Origin: Pseudobdellovibrionaceae bacterium
Lineage (GTDB): Bacteria; Bdellovibrionota; Bdellovibrionia; Bdellovibrionales; UBA1609
Assembly (NCBI GenBank): GCA_018663505.1
Contig: JABJQG010000066.1
Location: 1-49,067, forward strand
Reading direction: 5' to 3'
DNA: 49,067 nt
Part shown: piece after piece, positions 34,914 to 43,711 of the stretch
Position numbering within the stretch: the stretch's first letter is position 1
Layout: each line of letters opens with the position of its first letter
Program-made: the position numbers and the translations under genes
Notes under the pieces: model-generated
Seen by the model: only the letters and a program-made list of their open reading frames with translations
Databases searched by the model: none
Told to the model about the DNA's origin: nothing

Positions 34914-36438
34914 AAAATATGAAGCTAAGACAATGAGGGAAGCTTTGTTAATGATCAAGTCCGAGTTGGGACCTGAAGCAGTGATTTTATCTGCTAAAAA
35001 CAATGCCAAACGCTATGGATTGTCCGGAGAAAATAGCGTGGAAGTTACAGCAGCTGTATCCGAAGAAAGTTTAAGAAAGAAAAACTTTGCTGTTAAAAAA
35101 TTAAATAATGACAAACAAAAAGTATTCCAAGATTACGGTGCTAAAGAGCAAAAAGTATTCATAGAGCAAGCTATTGAAAATAAAAGACGTAAAGTTGTTG
35201 AAGATGTACAGCCTGTCGCTGAGGTAACTGCTGTGCCATATATACATATTCAAGATGAAGCGCCAGTGTATGGCCGGTCACAAATTCAAGCAACAACACA
35301 AGTTCCAACAGTGGCTACACAAACAAATGTTGACGGTCGATTGATTGCAAGTCAGATGGCTCCAGGTAACACTTATTCTGAACAAAAAGTCACAAGTGTA
35401 TTATCTAATGCAAAAAAAGCATTTGGTGAACTCTCTGAAGAAGAAAAATCCATACAACAAAATGCCCTAGTACCAGTGGCATCGACTCTAGCTACTTATG
35501 ACACTAATGGGGATCAAAGAGAGGAAGAGATTGGACGATTAAAACAAGAAGTGGAGTCTCTTAAACTTATCATAAATAAGTTTAATCAAGTCCCTCAGTC
35601 TTTTGTAAGCCTGCACCCTGGAGCTCATGAAGGTGTTCCTTTTGAGTTAAGTTTTATGTTCGAAAAACTGAAAAAAACAGGTGTGAACTCCAACAATGCG
35701 TTAGAGATAATTAAACATATACAAGAGGGGCTGCCTAAAGATAAGCAGTTGAAAAAACCTTATGTAGATGCTTTTGTGGCGCAGTTTATATTGAAAAATA
35801 CTGATGTGGTTACAGATCCTTTTGCTGGAAAGTATCATGTGTTTTATGGATCAGCTGGGGAAGGAAAAACAACCACTCTTGTTAAGTTTGCCAGTGAACT
35901 ATCAGTAAGAAAACGTAAGAATATTGCTGTTTTAACAACCGATACAAAAAAAGTAGGTTCAGTTGATCAGTTAAAAGTTTATTGTCAGATTTTAAATGTT
36001 CCATTTGCTGTTATACGAAGACCTTCAGATTGGGATATAGTAAAAGATAAATTTAGTCAATATGATCATATTCTTGTAGATACACCTGATATTAATTTTA
36101 AGAATATAGTTAATGATCCAGAGAGTGTAGAGAACTTACCACCTTCTGATTTTTTACCTAGAAATCATTTTGTCCAGTCTATGCTTTCTAAAGATGAGCG
36201 CGCTTTTGAAAAAGTGAATCATTATAAAAAATTAAATCTTGCCGATGTTATCTTCACGAAACTAGATGAAACCTCGGAACATGGATTAATATATAATTTT
36301 CAAAAACAGTTTAATTTACCTATTCACTCATTCTCCATAGGGGATAGCATTCCCGAGGACTACGAGTTTGCAACAAAAGAACGAGTTGTGGATTTATTAT
36401 TTAAGTTAACTAAAATGACCAATAAGAAGGGAATATAA
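34903..36438 (+). CDS. flhF: FlhF, SRP-type GTPase with divergent nucleotide motifs
   Basis: A 511-aa protein starting at ATG 34903 (TGGAGG 6 nt upstream; MQVKKYEAKTMREALLMIK is the classical FlhF N-terminus). It sets the site and number of polar flagella. G1 is intact (GSAGEGKTTT, from Gly316), but the usual DTYR of G2 reads DTKK (347) and the DTAGR of G3 reads DTPDI (393), losing the DxxG glycine and the arginine. G4-like TKLD (about 452) is intact. GTP hydrolysis or dimer activation may be altered. Residues 60-230 are a low-conservation linker. Overlaps flhA by 11 bp and flhG by 1 bp (TAATG). Confidence 0.9.
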   Translation: MQVKKYEAKTMREALLMIKSELGPEAVILSAKNNAKRYGLSGENSVEVTAAVSEESLRKKNFAVKKLNNDKQKVFQDYGAKEQKVFIEQAIENKRRKVVEDVQPVAEVTAVPYIHIQDEAPVYGRSQIQATTQVPTVATQTNVDGRLIASQMAPGNTYSEQKVTSVLSNAKKAFGELSEEEKSIQQNALVPVASTLATYDTNGDQREEEIGRLKQEVESLKLIINKFNQVPQSFVSLHPGAHEGVPFELSFMFEKLKKTGVNSNNALEIIKHIQEGLPKDKQLKKPYVDAFVAQFILKNTDVVTDPFAGKYHVFYGSAGEGKTTTLVKFASELSVRKRKNIAVLTTDTKKVGSVDQLKVYCQILNVPFAVIRRPSDWDIVKDKFSQYDHILVDTPDINFKNIVNDPESVENLPPSDFLPRNHFVQSMLSKDERAFEKVNHYKKLNLADVIFTKLDETSEHGLIYNFQKQFNLPIHSFSIGDSIPEDYEFATKERVVDLLFKLTKMTNKKGI

Positions 36439-37286
36439 TGAATAATGTGAAGATGTACCAACCGACTCCCATAACATCTAGAAGGCCTACGCAAAGTATA
36501 TCAATCACCTCTGGTAAGGGTGGTGTTGGCAAATCAACTTTAGTTTCAAATATTGCAGTTCGCTTAGCTGAGCTTGGAAACCGTGTGTTAATTTTAGATG
36601 GTGATTTGGGTATGGCAAACATAGATATTATGTTTGACGTAAAATCCAAATACTCAATTTACGACGTGATTACTGGTGAGAAAAGAATGGCCGATGTGAT
36701 TGTTCCCTTGGGTGATAATATTTCACTTATACCCGGTGGATCTGGAGTTTATGGACTTCAAACTTTGGATATGATTCAGAAATGGTCTCTCATGGAGCAG
36801 ATAAATCAGCTTGGTGGACACTATGACTATTTATTAATAGATACAGCTCCCGGTATAGATGACAAGGTTTTGTATCTAAATGCAGCGGCTGAGGATGTAT
36901 CCATCGTTGTAACACCCGATCCTTCTAGTATAACAGATAGCTATGCTCTCATTAAGCTGATGAATCAAAAGTACAAAAAAAATAAATTTTCTATTATTTG
37001 CAATATGGTTCAAGACGAAAGAGAGGCCTTGAGTACCTATGAAAGACTAAGTCGAGTGGCCCAGGACTTCCTTTGTGTACGCCTAGACTACTTAGGCTTT
37101 GTACCAAATGATCTCAATTTGAGACAATCTAATATAAAACAACAACTTATATTAAAGCAGCCCATAGAGACAGCTGCCGTTCAGTCAATTAAGAAAATCA
37201 CTGAAAAATTAGGGGCTTACGAACATCATCCTGAATTGCATGGTGGTCTACAGTTTTTTTGGGAAAATTTAGTTGGTGTAGCTTAA
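36438..37286 (+). CDS. flhG: FlhG, MinD-like flagellar number ATPase
   Basis: A 282-aa ParA/MinD-family ATPase with the deviant Walker A SGKGGVGKST (residues 25-34), GDLGMANIDI (55-64) and LLIDTAPGI (Walker B/switch II). It works with FlhF to limit flagellar number. The start overlaps the flhF stop. Confidence 0.95.
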   Translation: MNNVKMYQPTPITSRRPTQSISITSGKGGVGKSTLVSNIAVRLAELGNRVLILDGDLGMANIDIMFDVKSKYSIYDVITGEKRMADVIVPLGDNISLIPGGSGVYGLQTLDMIQKWSLMEQINQLGGHYDYLLIDTAPGIDDKVLYLNAAAEDVSIVVTPDPSSITDSYALIKLMNQKYKKNKFSIICNMVQDEREALSTYERLSRVAQDFLCVRLDYLGFVPNDLNLRQSNIKQQLILKQPIETAAVQSIKKITEKLGAYEHHPELHGGLQFFWENLVGVA

Positions 37287-37349
37287 GAATCAGGACTTTT
37301 TGTTCCGCTCTCAATTTGATAAAATATAAGGACAGGGGAAAATTTTAAT

Positions 37350-38126
37350 ATGTCAAACGCAAGTGCTTTATTAAAAAAATACAAAGAAGAACCTAATAAG
37401 CTTACATCTGAGCAAAAGGATCGTTTAATCATGGAGTATGCTCCATTAATTAAATTTATCGCTCAGAAAATTGCTATTAGATTGCCTTCAAACATTGAAC
37501 TGGATGATTTAATTTCTAGTGGTGTTATTGGCTTAATGGATGCTATTGAAAAGTATGATCCCACTCGAGATAATAAGTTTAAAACTTATGCTGAGTTTAG
37601 AATTAGAGGTTCCATATTAGATGATCTTAGAGCTCAAGATTGGGTGCCAAGATCTGTTCGTGATAAAGCAAAGATGTTAGATAGAGCTCAAATTAAACTA
37701 GAGTCCGAGCTTGGTCGAATGGTTACCATAGAAGAGATTACTGACAAGTTAGATATCTCTGTAGAAGAGTATCATGATTTAGTGAACCAAGTGCGCCCAG
37801 TAAGTGTGCTTTCTGTGGACGACACTACGACCTATTCAAATATGGATAAAAAATCCATATTGAATATTTTAGAAGGCTGTCAGCTTAATGATCCTTTAAA
37901 TCAATTAAATGTAAAAGCTATGAAGGATGTTGTGGCTAAGGCCATTGAAGATCTTCCTGAGAGACAACGTTTGGTTTTATCTTTGTATTATTATGAAGAT
38001 TTGAATCTTAAGGAAATTGGTCAAGTGTTAAGAGTGACTGAGTCTCGAGTTTCCCAGCTACATGCTCAGGCAATTTCTAGGTTGAGAGCTAAGTTGAATG
38101 CTTTCTTTGATGAAAATCAGGCTTAG
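37350..38126 (+). CDS. fliA: RNA polymerase sigma factor FliA (sigma-28)
   Basis: A 258-aa sigma-28 family protein with regions 2 (PLIKFIAQKIAIRLPSNIELDDLISSGVIGLMDAIEKYDP...FKTYAEFRIRGSILDDLRAQDWVPRSVR), 3 and 4 (LPERQRLVLSLYYYEDLNLKEIGQVLRVTESRVSQLHAQA). It should read late flagellar and motility genes. Last gene of the operon, 63 bp after flhG. No FlgM-like anti-sigma gene is visible nearby. The gene at 43712 carries a good match to its promoter. Confidence 0.95.
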   Translation: MSNASALLKKYKEEPNKLTSEQKDRLIMEYAPLIKFIAQKIAIRLPSNIELDDLISSGVIGLMDAIEKYDPTRDNKFKTYAEFRIRGSILDDLRAQDWVPRSVRDKAKMLDRAQIKLESELGRMVTIEEITDKLDISVEEYHDLVNQVRPVSVLSVDDTTTYSNMDKKSILNILEGCQLNDPLNQLNVKAMKDVVAKAIEDLPERQRLVLSLYYYEDLNLKEIGQVLRVTESRVSQLHAQAISRLRAKLNAFFDENQA

Positions 38127-38145
38127 GATAATATTTTTGTGTAAA

Positions 38146-38586
38146 CTACTTAAGAGTAAATAGCTTGCTCAAGTTATCAAAAGTAAGTTCACGATATTCG
38201 TTATCTTTGACCATACAATTAAAATTGAAGGACACTTTTTGCTGACTAGCTTTTGCATCTTTGATGAGTGTTCTAAGATTATTAATTATTATATTTAGGT
38301 CCTCTGTTGAAGCGCTTGAATAATTAGCGGTGACATGGGCCTTAAAGAGCATGCCAGAGTCTTCGACTTCAATAATAATTGCTGTAGGAAGCATTTCTTT
38401 TAACATCTTACTCATTTGAGCTGTAATTGTAAGGTTTGGGAAGGTTTTTTTAACAGCCTGATAAGTTTCAGTTAATGTGATATTTATAGGATCAATAAGA
38501 TGGTTACAGCTAGTTGTACTTGCAAGAGATATGTTTGAATTTAATAGAATTATTGAGAAGAAGATGATGGTAGATAATTTTCTCAC
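38146..38586 (-). CDS. Small exported protein of unknown function
   Basis: The frame is open to an ATG at 38634, but AAGGAAG lies about 7 nt before a GTG at 38586 that begins the signal peptide VRKLSTIIFFSIILLNSNISLAS; this gives 146 aa. Mature residues are polar with two cysteines (TTSCNHL, FNCMVK). I recognise no family. It converges on fliA with a 19-bp gap. The first 16 codons of the longer frame overlap the conserved CTCGGAG block. Confidence 0.6.
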   Translation of the reverse strand: MRKLSTIIFFSIILLNSNISLASTTSCNHLIDPINITLTETYQAVKKTFPNLTITAQMSKMLKEMLPTAIIIEVEDSGMLFKAHVTANYSSASTEDLNIIINNLRTLIKDAKASQQKVSFNFNCMVKDNEYRELTFDNLSKLFTLK

Positions 38587-38604
38587 TATAGCTTCCTTGG
38601 TAAC

Positions 38605-38755
38605 GTCCGGAATCCCTCGGAGACCATTCTCCATTTAAGCACCAAACTTATTTGATAATGTAGTTAGGATATCATTAAATTTTAATTAACTGTTGATAAA
38701 CCTTGAATTTGAAAAGAAGTTAAAAAATACAATTAAATCGTATAGAATATCGACA
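38605..38755 (-). promoter_or_regulatory. Upstream region conserved with that of the gene at 12395-12916
   Basis: Block 1 (38605-38641) matches 12997-13033 at 28/37 and block 2 (38735-38755) matches 13125-13145 at 16/21; block 2 also matches 26082-26102 at 18/21. The blocks are 94 bp apart here, 92 bp there. This suggests a shared promoter plus leader, or two copies of a degenerate repeat. Block 1 starts 19 bp from the GTG here but about 80 bp from the ATG at the other locus. Confidence 0.5.
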
Positions 38756-38825
38756 TCAGTGAGTCTCTATTTCATTTTTGTTTCATCTCAAAGCTACAGC
38801 ATATAAGGGTCACTGATGAGACTTA

Positions 38826-38902
38826 GGTACGGACCGACTTATGGTAGCGCTATAGCGTCGCTGCGTCTAACGCTATAGCGCTACCATAAGTCGGTCCGTA
38901 CC
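38826..38902. repeat. Long perfect inverted repeat (33-bp arms) after nnrS
   Basis: Arms 38826-38858 and 38870-38902 are perfect reverse complements with an 11-nt loop (CGCTGCGTCTA). Each arm contains CGCTATAGCG, itself a perfect palindrome, so alternative hairpins can form within each arm. It begins 15 bp after the nnrS stop codon on the minus strand. It lacks a T-tract. Confidence 0.97.
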
Positions 38903-38917
38903 CTGGATTCCCCTGGA

Positions 38918-40066
38918 TTAGGCTAATTGATTTATTCTTGGCTGTGTGAGTATTTTGTAAAATTTGATTACAAACAGTAGTGCTGCTGCCATCCATAGGC
39001 CACCTGAAATAAGTATACTTGAGTTGTAGAAATCTACTGAAATTATAGGCGCAAATACTCTTGTAATTGCACCTAGATTAATAAATAGGATGATCATTAT
39101 AATCATGGGGGAGGCGTGGATCACTCGTCCTGTGTGGCCAAGGGAGACTCTGGTTACCATGCTAAATATAAATCCACCAAGAGCTCCTACTGTTTGTGCA
39201 TGTAGGGCAACGCCTACGGGTAGCTCTAGCCAAGTTCTTAGGGCCATAAATACTAGGCCAAGAATTAGCCATAAATAGGAAATATACAGTGTTAAAAGTA
39301 TGGGTTTTTTAATGGTTTCATGAGGTTTCCATAGTAGCCACCTTGTAAAGTGTAGGGCTGCTGATAATAGCGTTACGCCAACGAAATAATTACTTGCGGG
39401 ACCTTTTGCGCTGACAATGAGGATTAAAAAAAGTGAAGCTGTACAAGCGGCATCTAATTTTGGAATTTTAACCAATGTGGAATTGTGAATCACATTTTTA
39501 GTAAAAAATGGCAGTACTCGCCCTGTGATAATGGAAATGTATATCAGGATTAAATTAAGACCAACGTGGAGGCCCATCATTATTAAAAAAGTTTTATCAA
39601 ATATAAAGCCTAAATGTGAAGACACATTTGTTAAAAGGAACAGTAATGTTACAATGAGAAATAAGTGATTTCGTTTTTGCGACTTAATAAATAATATTTT
39701 AGAGAGATAATACAGGAATAGAGAGAAAAATATGAGATCAAAAAAGAGATAGGCATATTGGAAGGGTGTTAGGCTAAGGATTCGAGCCAGGGCCCAAGCG
39801 GAAAATAGAGACTGAAGCTTGCCATCAGAAAGTGGCGGAGTTCCTGTCCAGTTGCTACTGGCTGTAAATAAAAAACCAGCAAGTATTGCGCCCATAACGC
39901 CAAAGATCATTTCGTGACCATGCCAGTAACTTGCCGGAGTGGATAAATTAACAAATGCATAGCCTTGATTTGTGCTTGTCCAAATTAAAAGAACAAGGAA
40001 TGACCAAGCTATAGAAAATAAGAAAAAGGGACGGAAGGCTATGGACCAAAATGTTTTAGAAAGCAT
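38918..40066 (-). CDS. nnrS: NnrS family membrane protein
   Basis: A 382-aa protein with about 12 membrane helices and the NnrS signature near the N-terminus (AFRPFFLFSIAWSF; ASYWHGHEMIFGVMGAILAGFLFTASSNWTG). NnrS proteins are haem/copper-containing membrane proteins linked to nitric-oxide stress; they protect iron-sulfur enzymes in Vibrio. GHEMIFG histidines and the following NW are retained. It lies 18 bp after rpoH on the same strand. No nitrate/nitrite reductase genes are near. Confidence 0.88.
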   Translation of the reverse strand: MLSKTFWSIAFRPFFLFSIAWSFLVLLIWTSTNQGYAFVNLSTPASYWHGHEMIFGVMGAILAGFLFTASSNWTGTPPLSDGKLQSLFSAWALARILSLTPFQYAYLFFDLIFFSLFLYYLSKILFIKSQKRNHLFLIVTLLFLLTNVSSHLGFIFDKTFLIMMGLHVGLNLILIYISIITGRVLPFFTKNVIHNSTLVKIPKLDAACTASLFLILIVSAKGPASNYFVGVTLLSAALHFTRWLLWKPHETIKKPILLTLYISYLWLILGLVFMALRTWLELPVGVALHAQTVGALGGFIFSMVTRVSLGHTGRVIHASPMIIMIILFINLGAITRVFAPIISVDFYNSSILISGGLWMAAALLFVIKFYKILTQPRINQLA

Positions 40067-40084
40067 ATTCTTATTTAATTTGAA

Positions 40085-41053
40085 TTACTCTTGAAGTCTA
40101 TCTTTAATTTTCTTTAAGACTCGCACTTCCATTTGGCGAACAGCTTCTCGGCTAACACCTCGTTTTTTTCCTATTTCTTGAAGTGTTAGAGGGTCCTCAG
40201 AAAGTAATCTTTCTTCTAAGAGAAAGAGCTCTTTTTCGTTAAGCTCTGATTTTAGACTTTCTATTTTATTTTTTAGATGAGATATCTCCTCATAATGTGT
40301 GAGGATATTGTCCACAGACTCTTCCTCTTTGGATGATTGAAAGTCCATAAGAGTGCCACTATCAGAGTTATTTAGAGGTTGGCTTAGGCTCACATCGTTT
40401 CCGCCCAAGCGCTTAGACATCTCTCTGACCTCTTTTTCGTCAATACCTAGATCTCCACTGAGTTGCTTTAGTGTTTCGGGGTCATTGAGATCTGAGAGAT
40501 CTTGCTTTTTTAATTTGTAATACAATTTTTTTTGATTTTGTGTGGTTCCAATTTTAACAAGAGATTGTTGCTTCATAAGATACTCTTGAATATAACCACG
40601 GATCCACCAGACGGCATAAGTGATTAACTTTACCCCTTTGTATGGGTTGAATTCTTTCACCGCATGCATTAAACCCACGTTTCCTTCTTGAATAAGGTCT
40701 AAGAGTTTGCCACCAAATTTATTATATTCTGAGGCTACTTTTACCACAAAACGCAAGTTGGCTGTCACTAAGCGTTCGGCGTACTCAGAATCTCCGGTTT
40801 CTTTATATTTAATTGCGATTTCTTTTTCTTCCTCGGCAGTGAGGAGCTTGTATTTTTTAATTTCTATAAGGTACTGAGCTAAGGGGTCTGTGGGGGAGAG
40901 GGCTTTGGTTTGTGCTTTTATGATTGCATTTGTTTTTTTTACAAGACTGCTTTTTAAGCTCTCCTTTTCTTTTGAAATATCAATAGGGGCTACGTCAACG
41001 ATTTCTGGCGTAACCTCTTTAATTTTTTCTGAAGAACCTTTTAGTTTTGACAT
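40085..41053 (-). CDS. rpoH: Heat-shock sigma factor RpoH-like
   Basis: A 322-aa sigma-70 family protein of the RpoH (sigma-32) type: DPLAQYLIEIKKYKLLTAEEE at region 1.2, RLVTANLRFVVKVASEYNKFGGKLLDLIQEGNVGLMHAVKEFNPYKGVKLITYAVWWIRGYIQEYLM (region 2), and LTLQEIGKKRGVSREAVRQMEVRVLKKI (region 4.2). The QKKLYYKL segment corresponds to the RpoH box. It carries an N-terminal extension of about 50 residues. Middle gene of a leftward operon. Confidence 0.9.
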   Translation of the reverse strand: MSKLKGSSEKIKEVTPEIVDVAPIDISKEKESLKSSLVKKTNAIIKAQTKALSPTDPLAQYLIEIKKYKLLTAEEEKEIAIKYKETGDSEYAERLVTANLRFVVKVASEYNKFGGKLLDLIQEGNVGLMHAVKEFNPYKGVKLITYAVWWIRGYIQEYLMKQQSLVKIGTTQNQKKLYYKLKKQDLSDLNDPETLKQLSGDLGIDEKEVREMSKRLGGNDVSLSQPLNNSDSGTLMDFQSSKEEESVDNILTHYEEISHLKNKIESLKSELNEKELFLLEERLLSEDPLTLQEIGKKRGVSREAVRQMEVRVLKKIKDRLQE

Positions 41054-41065
41054 AAAATAATATAG

Positions 41066-41371
41066 TTACCCTAATATTTTTATAAGTTTCTTTTCTAGAG
41101 TGCTTTTTACCATACCCTTGGCAAGAGCAAATTTTAGAGGAAGGTCCACTATGATCTCCACAGAAGAGCCGCTGCCTTTTTCAGACACTTTCATTGCCGC
41201 TTTAAACATTTTACCATTGGCATTTCCTGACAGACTGGCATCGTCAAAATCACAGGCATACTTTGGGTCTAATTTTTTCAATCCGGCATCGTTATTGAGA
41301 AGGTCTTTTACCTTTTCGTAGGCTTCTTGAGCAGATAAGTTGGTTTCGGACTGAATGTTCACTTTTGGCAT
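41066..41371 (-). CDS. PHA-granule-region (polyhydroxyalkanoic acid system) family-like protein
   Basis: The frame is open to 41446, but GGAG lies 7 nt before the ATG at 41371 (MPKVNIQSETNLSAQEAYEKV); this gives 101 aa. The layout (early helix with EAYEKVKDLL, two strand pairs, a strand ending LPLKFALAKGMVKSTLEKKL) resembles the small PHA_gran_rgn/polyhydroxyalkanoic acid system family, which has a POTRA-like or SRPBCC-like small fold. No PHA synthase is nearby, so function is open. It is 12 bp upstream of rpoH, likely in the same operon. Confidence 0.6.
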   Translation of the reverse strand: MPKVNIQSETNLSAQEAYEKVKDLLNNDAGLKKLDPKYACDFDDASLSGNANGKMFKAAMKVSEKGSGSSVEIIVDLPLKFALAKGMVKSTLEKKLIKILG

Positions 41372-41632
41372 ATATGACTCCTTTGCATTGCATGGAAGAA
41401 AATAGTCTGTTTTAAGGAGATTGTCCATAAAATGGAGGGGGATCATGGAATTTTTAGTCTCAATTTTTGACTTCTAAGGCATTTCTAATTTCACATTAGT
41501 GCTTTAGCCAGATTATATTGTAAGTATTTGCTGAGAGAGGCTGAAACATACTGAAATTCTTATATGGTCCCTTTCCACATTGACTTTGTGCACGTGGGAT
41601 TTCATTATGGTGAGCTTAACATAGAGGATATT

Positions 41633-43414
41633 ATGGCATTTATTACGGAACAAAAGAGAACTCATTATTGTACAGATTTAAATATTTCTAATAAAGGCGA
41701 AGAAGTGGTCCTTATGGGCTGGATAGAAACTCGCCGAGATTTAGGAAGTATGATTTTTGTAGATTTAAGAGATCGCACAGGCATTGCTCAAGTGGTATTT
41801 GACCCAAAATTAGAAGGTTTGGCTGATAGTAAAGATCTTCGTAATGAGTTTGTAGTGGCTCTCTCTGGAATTGTTAATCCACGTCCAGAAGGTATGACAA
41901 ATAAATCCATGAAAACTGGTGAAATTGAAATCATCGTAAATAAGTTTGAGATATTATCAAAAGCTCAGACGCCCCCTTTTAAAATATCTGATGAAAAAGT
42001 GGGAGAAAACTTACGTTTAAAGTACCGATATTTAGATTTACGATCCAAGCGATTACAAGATAATTTAAAGTTACGGCATAAAGTGACGTCCTCTGTTCGT
42101 AATTATTTGGATGCTCAGGGGTTTTTAGATGTAGAAACGCCAATCCTGTATAAGAGTACCCCCGAGGGCGCTCGTGATTATCTTGTTCCCTCTAGAATTA
42201 GTGAAGGTGAATTTTATGCTTTACCTCAGTCACCACAAACCTTAAAGCAACTTTTAATGATTGCTGGTTACGATAAGTACTATCAAATTGCCAGATGTTT
42301 TAGAGATGAAGATTTAAGAGCGGATCGTCAGCCAGAGTTTAGTCAAATAGATATTGAGATGTCTTTTGTGGACCAGTCTGATATTCAAAAAATGACAGAA
42401 GGCTTGGTGAAAACTCTATGGAAAGAATTTAGAGGCATTGAGGATGTTCCCATAGCAAGTATGACTTATCATGAGGCCATGGAGCGTTTTGGTTGTGATA
42501 AGCCAGACTTGCGGGTGGACATTGAGCTGGTGGATTTAGCAAATGTTGTGAAAGGTTCTGGTTTTAAAGTTTTTGATGATGCTCTAGCTGCAGATGGTGC
42601 TGTAAAGGCCATTGCTGTTTCTGGCTGTGGAGAATACTCACGTGGTAAACTAGATAAGCTCACCACGTTAGCCAAACATCATGGTGCTAAAGGGTTGGTT
42701 TGGATTAAATCAAATAAAGATTCTGGAGAGCTCACTTCAAGTGTTTCAAAATTTTTTAATGCAGAAAAATTAGAAGAAATTTTTAATACTGTAGGCGCAA
42801 AAAAAGGTGATGGTGTATTTATCGTTGCTGATGAATATGCAAAAACTTGTGCAACTTTGTCCGCCCTAAGATTACACTTGGCAAAAGAACTCAATTTGCT
42901 AAACGCTTCTGAGGATAGGTTTTTATGGGTCACAGATTTTCCTTTATTAGATTATGACGAGGATGAGGACCGGTGGATTGCCATGCATCATCCATTCACA
43001 GCCCCTAGTGATGGTGACATGGACAAAATGCTTTCTGGTAGTTTTAATGACATTCGTAAACTAAAAGCCAAAGCTTACGACTTAGTATGCAATGGTCATG
43101 AGATTGCTGGCGGCAGTGTGCGTATTCATAGGGATGAAGTTCAACAGGCCATGTTTAATTTATTAGGTATGAGTGCTGAGGAAATCAAATCAAGATTTGG
43201 ATTTTTTATCGAAGCCCTACAGTATGGCACGCCACCTCACGGCGGTATAGCCTGGGGATTGGATCGCTTAATTATGATTTTAGCAAGCACAGACGCAATT
43301 AGAGACGTCATAGCTTTCCCTAAAACCACAAAAGCCACCGACCTAATGGCATCAGCCCCAAGTCCAGTGGACACAAAGCAACTAGACGAACTACACATCA
43401 CCTTAAAATCATAA
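41633..43414 (+). CDS. aspS: Aspartyl-tRNA synthetase
   Basis: A 593-aa class II synthetase; the start is ATG 41633 (GAGG upstream), 23 codons into the open frame, giving the bacterial AspRS length. An N-terminal OB-fold anticodon domain (VVLMGWIETRRDLGSMIFVDLRDRTG) is followed by motif 2 (FRDEDLRADRQPEFSQIDIEMSF), the bacterial GAD insertion and motif 3 (GGIAWGLDRLIMIL). Whether it is discriminating or charges tRNA-Asn as well is not decided from sequence here. Divergent from the operon at 41371; a long inverted repeat begins 1 bp after its stop. Confidence 0.96.
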   Translation: MAFITEQKRTHYCTDLNISNKGEEVVLMGWIETRRDLGSMIFVDLRDRTGIAQVVFDPKLEGLADSKDLRNEFVVALSGIVNPRPEGMTNKSMKTGEIEIIVNKFEILSKAQTPPFKISDEKVGENLRLKYRYLDLRSKRLQDNLKLRHKVTSSVRNYLDAQGFLDVETPILYKSTPEGARDYLVPSRISEGEFYALPQSPQTLKQLLMIAGYDKYYQIARCFRDEDLRADRQPEFSQIDIEMSFVDQSDIQKMTEGLVKTLWKEFRGIEDVPIASMTYHEAMERFGCDKPDLRVDIELVDLANVVKGSGFKVFDDALAADGAVKAIAVSGCGEYSRGKLDKLTTLAKHHGAKGLVWIKSNKDSGELTSSVSKFFNAEKLEEIFNTVGAKKGDGVFIVADEYAKTCATLSALRLHLAKELNLLNASEDRFLWVTDFPLLDYDEDEDRWIAMHHPFTAPSDGDMDKMLSGSFNDIRKLKAKAYDLVCNGHEIAGGSVRIHRDEVQQAMFNLLGMSAEEIKSRFGFFIEALQYGTPPHGGIAWGLDRLIMILASTDAIRDVIAFPKTTKATDLMASAPSPVDTKQLDELHITLKS

Positions 43415-43415
43415 A

Positions 43416-43613
43416 GTGCCAGGCATCTTTTGCGGATGCGGCACATTATTAAATGGTTGTGAATTTTATCTTTACCCATGTTCTGTAATTTGCATTTTTT
43501 ATTCAGTATTCAGTATTCAGTATTCAGTATTTTATTCTGAGCTGTGCATTCTGAATTGGGATACCTTTGTTATGTGGTGATGATGTGCTGCATCCGCAAA
43601 AGATGCCTGGCAC
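43416..43613. repeat. Long inverted repeat (29-bp arms) after aspS
   Basis: Arms 43416-43444 and 43585-43613 pair over 29 bp with one G-T (G-U in RNA) position. The 140-nt spacer includes four tandem ATTCAGT heptamers. The left arm starts 1 bp after the aspS stop; the right arm ends 26 bp before a sigma-28-like promoter. Confidence 0.95.
43501..43528. repeat. Tandem heptamer repeat (ATTCAGT x4)
   Basis: Four perfect copies of ATTCAGT inside the loop of the long inverted repeat. Slipped-strand expansion is likely between strains. Confidence 0.95.
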
Positions 43614-43639
43614 CTTGTGGAATCTGTACTATTGTCCTG

Positions 43640-43666
43640 TATAATTTTGAGATGGTCTGCCGATAG
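43640..43666 (+). promoter_or_regulatory. Sigma-28 (FliA) promoter
   Basis: TATAATTT at 43640-43647, an 11-bp spacer and GCCGATAG at 43659-43666; the consensus is TAAAGTTT-N11-GCCGATAA. The core TA...TTT and GCCGATA match with the right spacing. A transcript would start about 40 bp before the ATG at 43712. Confidence 0.75.
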
Positions 43667-43711
43667 GGGTTATGTAAAAGATAATCGCATGACAAACACA
43701 GGAGGTGTTTT

